Of a stretch of DNA of 64,000 nt, positions 61,201 through 64,000 are shown in pieces (positions within the stretch are counted from its first letter, which is position 1; the number at the start of each line of letters is the position of its first letter). The stretch is from Doris montereyensis (lineage: Eukaryota; Mollusca; Gastropoda; Nudibranchia; Dorididae): contig JAXRKP010000041.1 of assembly GCA_037039925.1 (NCBI GenBank), forward strand, positions 97,501 to 161,500. The letters run 5' to 3'. Both the position numbers and the translations under genes were made by a program. The notes under the pieces are model-generated. The model was not told the DNA's origin. It saw only the letters and a program-made list of their open reading frames with translations, and ran no database searches.

Positions 61201-64000
61201 TTTTTACCACGTTAAAAAATGAAAGCATAGTTATAAAGATGAGAGAATAACGAGTTTGTGATATAAATTTTATTAGTAAAACGGTTCTAATAGAGTATAT
61301 ATAGCTGGTAACAAATCTACCAAAATATGGCCAATCGGCTTTCCGTGTTATTTTCAACTGCCTACGGGCGTCACTTTGTGGTAGCTAGTAGGGGTTGTGC
61401 AACACAATGTGAGGATGATAATTCACCTTTATTGAATCCTTATTCTGATGTCATTAGCCTTTTATTATATATTATACTTATTGGGTAAATTTGCATATCA
61501 ATATCACTACTGGATGTCAAATTGTTGTTTTTTTTGTCATGGGATTCCAGGTGTTTTGCCCGCAGGTAGTGGAGCAAGCTTACCTACTGTTATTACATTG
61601 CCAAGATCAATTACAGCTGCCTCGTCTGTACCTCAAGCCCTACATTTGTCAAGTACATCACTCACCAACTCAAGACTGATTTCCCCCAAACGATTAACAT
61701 AATTCAAAGACAGATGCCAGCTTCAGGTAAGTTTTAATTTGCTTACTCAAGCGTGTAATCAAAACCATTAATTCTCTGCTAGACTTTCCAATAGAAACTT
61801 TTGTTGGGCATCGTAGTATCTCATAGCATGCAAGACATATAGCTTTTAAGCTGCATTTATTGTTCATTTTCGTCAGGGACAATTAGGTCTATTGTTAGCT
61901 TTGAGTTGTTTGAAAATTTATCATTTTGTACATTTTTAGGTATCGTGAGTCTTGCACCAGTTACCGCACAAGGTTTACAGCAAGTTCTTCAGGCTTCTGG
62001 TACTCCTCTCACATTAGTAACAGCGACCAGTCCAGATACAGCTACGGTTCTTGAACGTGAACGAAAGATTCATCTTTTGCAGCGCCAGCGAGAGCAACTG
62101 CTGAAGCCTGGGTCCACTATCCACCATTTGGGTCCAAAGGGCCTGGCCAACCCTGCCTCCAACCAGAATGTTTCTCTTGTAGCCAACATGAGCAATAATG
62201 CGAAGCTGACTTCTGTTTTATCGGGTGCCATCACAGCATCTCTTATCTCAACCAGCGCTGCTGCAGCACCTGCTGCAAAGGATATAAAAATGCAAGGTCA
62301 TACTTTGGTCATGGACACAACTGCTGTGACGGGGAACGACCAGAACAGCCCCGTTCCCAGCAGGCGGTCCATTGCCGAAGAAAATCAAGTTGGAAGATAA
62401 GCCAGCCGTCACATCTGAGATTGCCAGTCTCAGACATAATGTCTGCAGCCATAAGTATCAGAAGATGAGAGAGATCAAGGCAAGGTATCAAGATAACTTG
62501 ACAGAGTTGTTCTACCTTCAAGGAGGTGGTAACATGGTAGAGTTCCACGCCTGGAAGAAAAAACCATCACATCCTCTCCTCAGCTTTTTAGAGGGCAGCA
62601 AACTGGACAGTGATGATGATGAGGAGCTCCAGGAGAAGAGAATTAATGATGAGGTAGGTAGTGAAAGTGATCATTTGTAAAGGATGTTAACATTGATATG
62701 TCAAAGGTGGTTTTTCTCACACTTTTGAACACAATTAATGGAACTCGGCTGATTTTATTATCAAACTGGCTGTTGTCTTTTATCACCTACCTAGCTTGTA
62801 TGGGTATTCCTATTGATTTATATGTCTTTTGTTTGGAACATGCTTTAAGATCATGGCTGGTAATCTCAGACCATGGCTTATAACTTGAGTTATAAATTAA
62901 GTAACTAATATCAAAGAATAAACACTAATAGTTTCAGACACTTTTGAAAGGAGGTAAAAATCAATTCTTTATTAATGTTGGAATACTGTTCTCAGCTAGG
63001 TATACAGTATACCTTAGTTCAGGGATGCTACATTTCCGGGATTTTCGTAAAATTACCAACGCACCGTATCAGAATAATTTGCGATCTGTTACTAGAAACT
63101 GAATAATCAGCTTAGTCTCGTTAGCCAAACTGAAAGTGGTGGGGGAGGCAAACGTGTGCTGATGTTTCAAAATTTGACTCGTGTCAAAATTAAATGCAAG
63201 TGGAATTGGTTGGAATGTTAATATGAAGATGGGAAGTTCCTTTTTTCTTCTACCTAGACCTTTGTGAAGAAATTGTAATCAGCTGCTGTCACATGGTGCA
63301 CTATGACTATACCATGTGTAAAACTGAGATCAACTGACAAGAGAGCTTTGGAATGCATGCCAAATCAAATGAGCGGAAACGCTTTTGTGATGGTGGTCAC
63401 TTCCAAATTAATTTAGATTTGAATATATAATTTGATGTTTTATTTCAGTCCACTCTACAGGTTTTTCAATTCATCTCAGTTTATTTTCAGTTATACAGTG
63501 TGGACCTATGTGTCTTCTTGTCTTTTGGGGAAGATCATAAGAAGATGAAACATTATCGTTGTTAAGTTTCAGTAACTCAAAAATGATCTGTACGGCAAAA
63601 TGCCTTTGATTCCCTTTGAAGCGACACAAAACTTTGCGTTAGACCCTGGGCTCTGGTTGCATCCCTGCTTCGTTGTAAAGTTAGCTCTGTGAGAGTAAAA
63701 CTGTAAACCTGTAATTGAATTCAACAAGCCATTTTTTTTGTTTTGTTTTTATTTTCCCAGGTGAAGGTTTTGACCAATGCTGGAAGTAACATCCCAGTGG
63801 CCACTCCCGTGGCAATTTCCACCACTTTGCCCCCATCAGTGTCTGCTCTCAGCCAGCAAGGTAGTAGCCACACCCCAGCTTCTCCTTTATCAATCTCCAA
63901 CACTAACCTCACAGCCTCTTCTGGGATAGACGACTTTCTCAGACAACTTTCTGCCTATGTCAAGGGTATCCTTGTCCTCTTGAAAGTGTTTTCTCTGTAG
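58069..64000 (+). CDS. EP400: EP400 / p400 / Domino, N-terminal part (partial, runs off the window)
   Basis: EP400 is the large SWI2/SNF2-family ATPase subunit of the animal TIP60/NuA4 complex, which exchanges H2A.Z and H3.3 into chromatin. Only the N-terminal regulatory part is present; the HSA, helicase and SANT-like domains would lie beyond 64000. The identification rests on STIHHLGPKG (human GTIHHLGP), on the block LPKKIKLEDKP ... YQKMREIKARYQDNLTELFY ... MVEFHAWKKKPSHPLLSFLE (human YQEMQALKEVFKEYLIELFF and MMDFLAFKKKHYAPLQAYL), on the acidic tail with INDE, and on VKVLTNAGS...TPVAIS, where human has VKVVTGKDG and TPVAIA. Four exons fit. The start ATG at 58069 has an in-frame TGA at 58057. 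Two frame breaks occur, near 61683 and in 62330-62398. Confidence 0.93.
58797..59082. mobile_element. MITE with TATCGACxGTGAAAGTCGC ends, second copy
   Basis: It matches 28008-28316 throughout (GGATGTTTTGAGAAAATCAA, GGGATGCACAGATTGCTCAT). The ends TTATCGACGATGAAAGTCGC and, inverted, GTGACCGTGAAAGTCGC are more diverged. It lies in EP400 intron 1. Confidence 0.7.
59100..61540. other. EP400 intron 1, remaining part
   Basis: AT-rich. It has no SINE, LINE or array that I recognise. Short internal similarity exists (TTCTGTTACAGAGA-CAAATGGATTTTA at about 59565 and 60051). A 110-residue minus-strand frame at 61025-61357 has no recognisable features. Confidence 0.4.
61551..61726 (+). CDS. EP400: EP400 second coding exon (one frame break)
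   Basis: After GGATTCCAG it reads GVLPAGSGASLPTVITLPRS and continues to SLTNSRLISP. The frame then ends at TAA (61700). One frame over, from the CCCCC run at 61683-61687, it reads QTINIIQRQMPASG, which joins the next exon in phase at CTTCAG|GTAAGT. One missing C explains the break. Confidence 0.83.
61940..62653 (+). CDS. EP400: EP400 third coding exon, conserved N-terminal block (frame break or mini-intron)
   Basis: It opens GIVSLAPVTAQGLQQVLQAS, passes through a charged helix ERERKIHLLQRQREQLL and STIHHLGPKG, then an Ala/Ser-rich stretch. The frame stops at 62398, while the next frame, open from 62330, carries LPKKIKLEDKPAVTSEIASL and the conserved acidic block to EKRINDE. Two readings work: one extra base in 62330-62370 (for example in CCCC at 62349-62352), or removal of 62297-62360 as a 64-bp intron (AAG|GTCATA ... 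TTCCCAG|CAG), which also restores the frame. The final donor is GAG|GTAGGT. The acceptor is TTTTTAG|GTAT. Confidence 0.88.
62654..63760. other. EP400 intron 3
   Basis: AT-rich intron between GAG|GTAGGT and TTTTCCCAG|GTG. No repeat of the families above and no further exon seen. Confidence 0.5.
63761..63965 (+). CDS. EP400: EP400 fourth coding exon (right border uncertain)
   Basis: After ATTTTCCCAG it reads VKVLTNAGSNIPVATPVAIS, then TTLPPSVSALSQQGS and a Ser/Thr-rich stretch to IDDFLRQLSAYVK. The order VKV...TPVAI...LPP.VSA matches the human protein directly after its acidic INDE block. The donor is probably AAGG|GTATCC at 63966; reading on meets a stop at the window end. Confidence 0.82.

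Noticed and set aside
61025..61357. 110-residue minus-strand frame in EP400 intron 1
   Set aside because: No similarity, domain, promoter or splice support. A frame of this length can occur by chance.

Overview
This is a piece of an intron-rich, repeat-rich animal nuclear genome. A gastropod or other mollusc is my best guess. That rests on the overall texture (long introns, tRNA-derived SINEs in both orientations, AT-rich intergenic DNA, long simple-sequence arrays) and is inference. There is no bacterial gene structure. Most long open frames lie in microsatellites, in transposable elements or antisense to exons.

Two host genes are recognisable by protein similarity. (1) VPS53, a subunit of the GARP and EARP endosomal tethering complexes, fills the minus strand from the start codon at 44525 to the stop at 8960. 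I placed 19 coding exons with matching phases and GT/AG borders; one expected exon, between 12510 and 15326, was not found. (2) EP400 (p400/Domino, the SWI2/SNF2-family subunit of the TIP60/NuA4 complex) starts at 58069 on the plus strand and runs off the right edge. Only four N-terminal exons are here, before the HSA and ATPase domains. The two genes are divergent, 13.5 kb apart.

Both genes carry many one- or two-base frame breaks inside otherwise well conserved exons, often at short G, C or A runs. Splice sites and amino-acid similarity continue across the breaks. This looks more like indel errors in an unpolished long-read assembly than two decayed genes, but raw reads are needed to decide.

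Layout. 1-8.9 kb: two minisatellites, two copies of an 8-bp-TSD (hAT-like) MITE, a TTAA-flanked MITE and a LINE fragment. 8.96-44.5 kb: VPS53, with introns full of at least two tRNA-derived SINE families, a third short dispersed repeat, LINE 3' fragments, MITEs, minisatellites and ATT, GATAA, GAATT and TA arrays. 44.5-58 kb: intergenic, with a CR1/Jockey-like fragment (+), a second LINE fragment (-), a long GA array facing a long CT array, a nearly complete LINE (50.1-52.9 kb, -) and a stretch with NRF1, YY1 and CCAAT motifs at 53.3-56.1 kb. 58-64 kb: the 5' part of EP400.

No new multi-gene system is visible. The most interesting structural theme is that three separate minisatellite arrays are tandem amplifications of transposable-element sequence: an internal segment of a hAT-like MITE, the terminal inverted repeat of a pogo-like element, and the tRNA-like head of a SINE.
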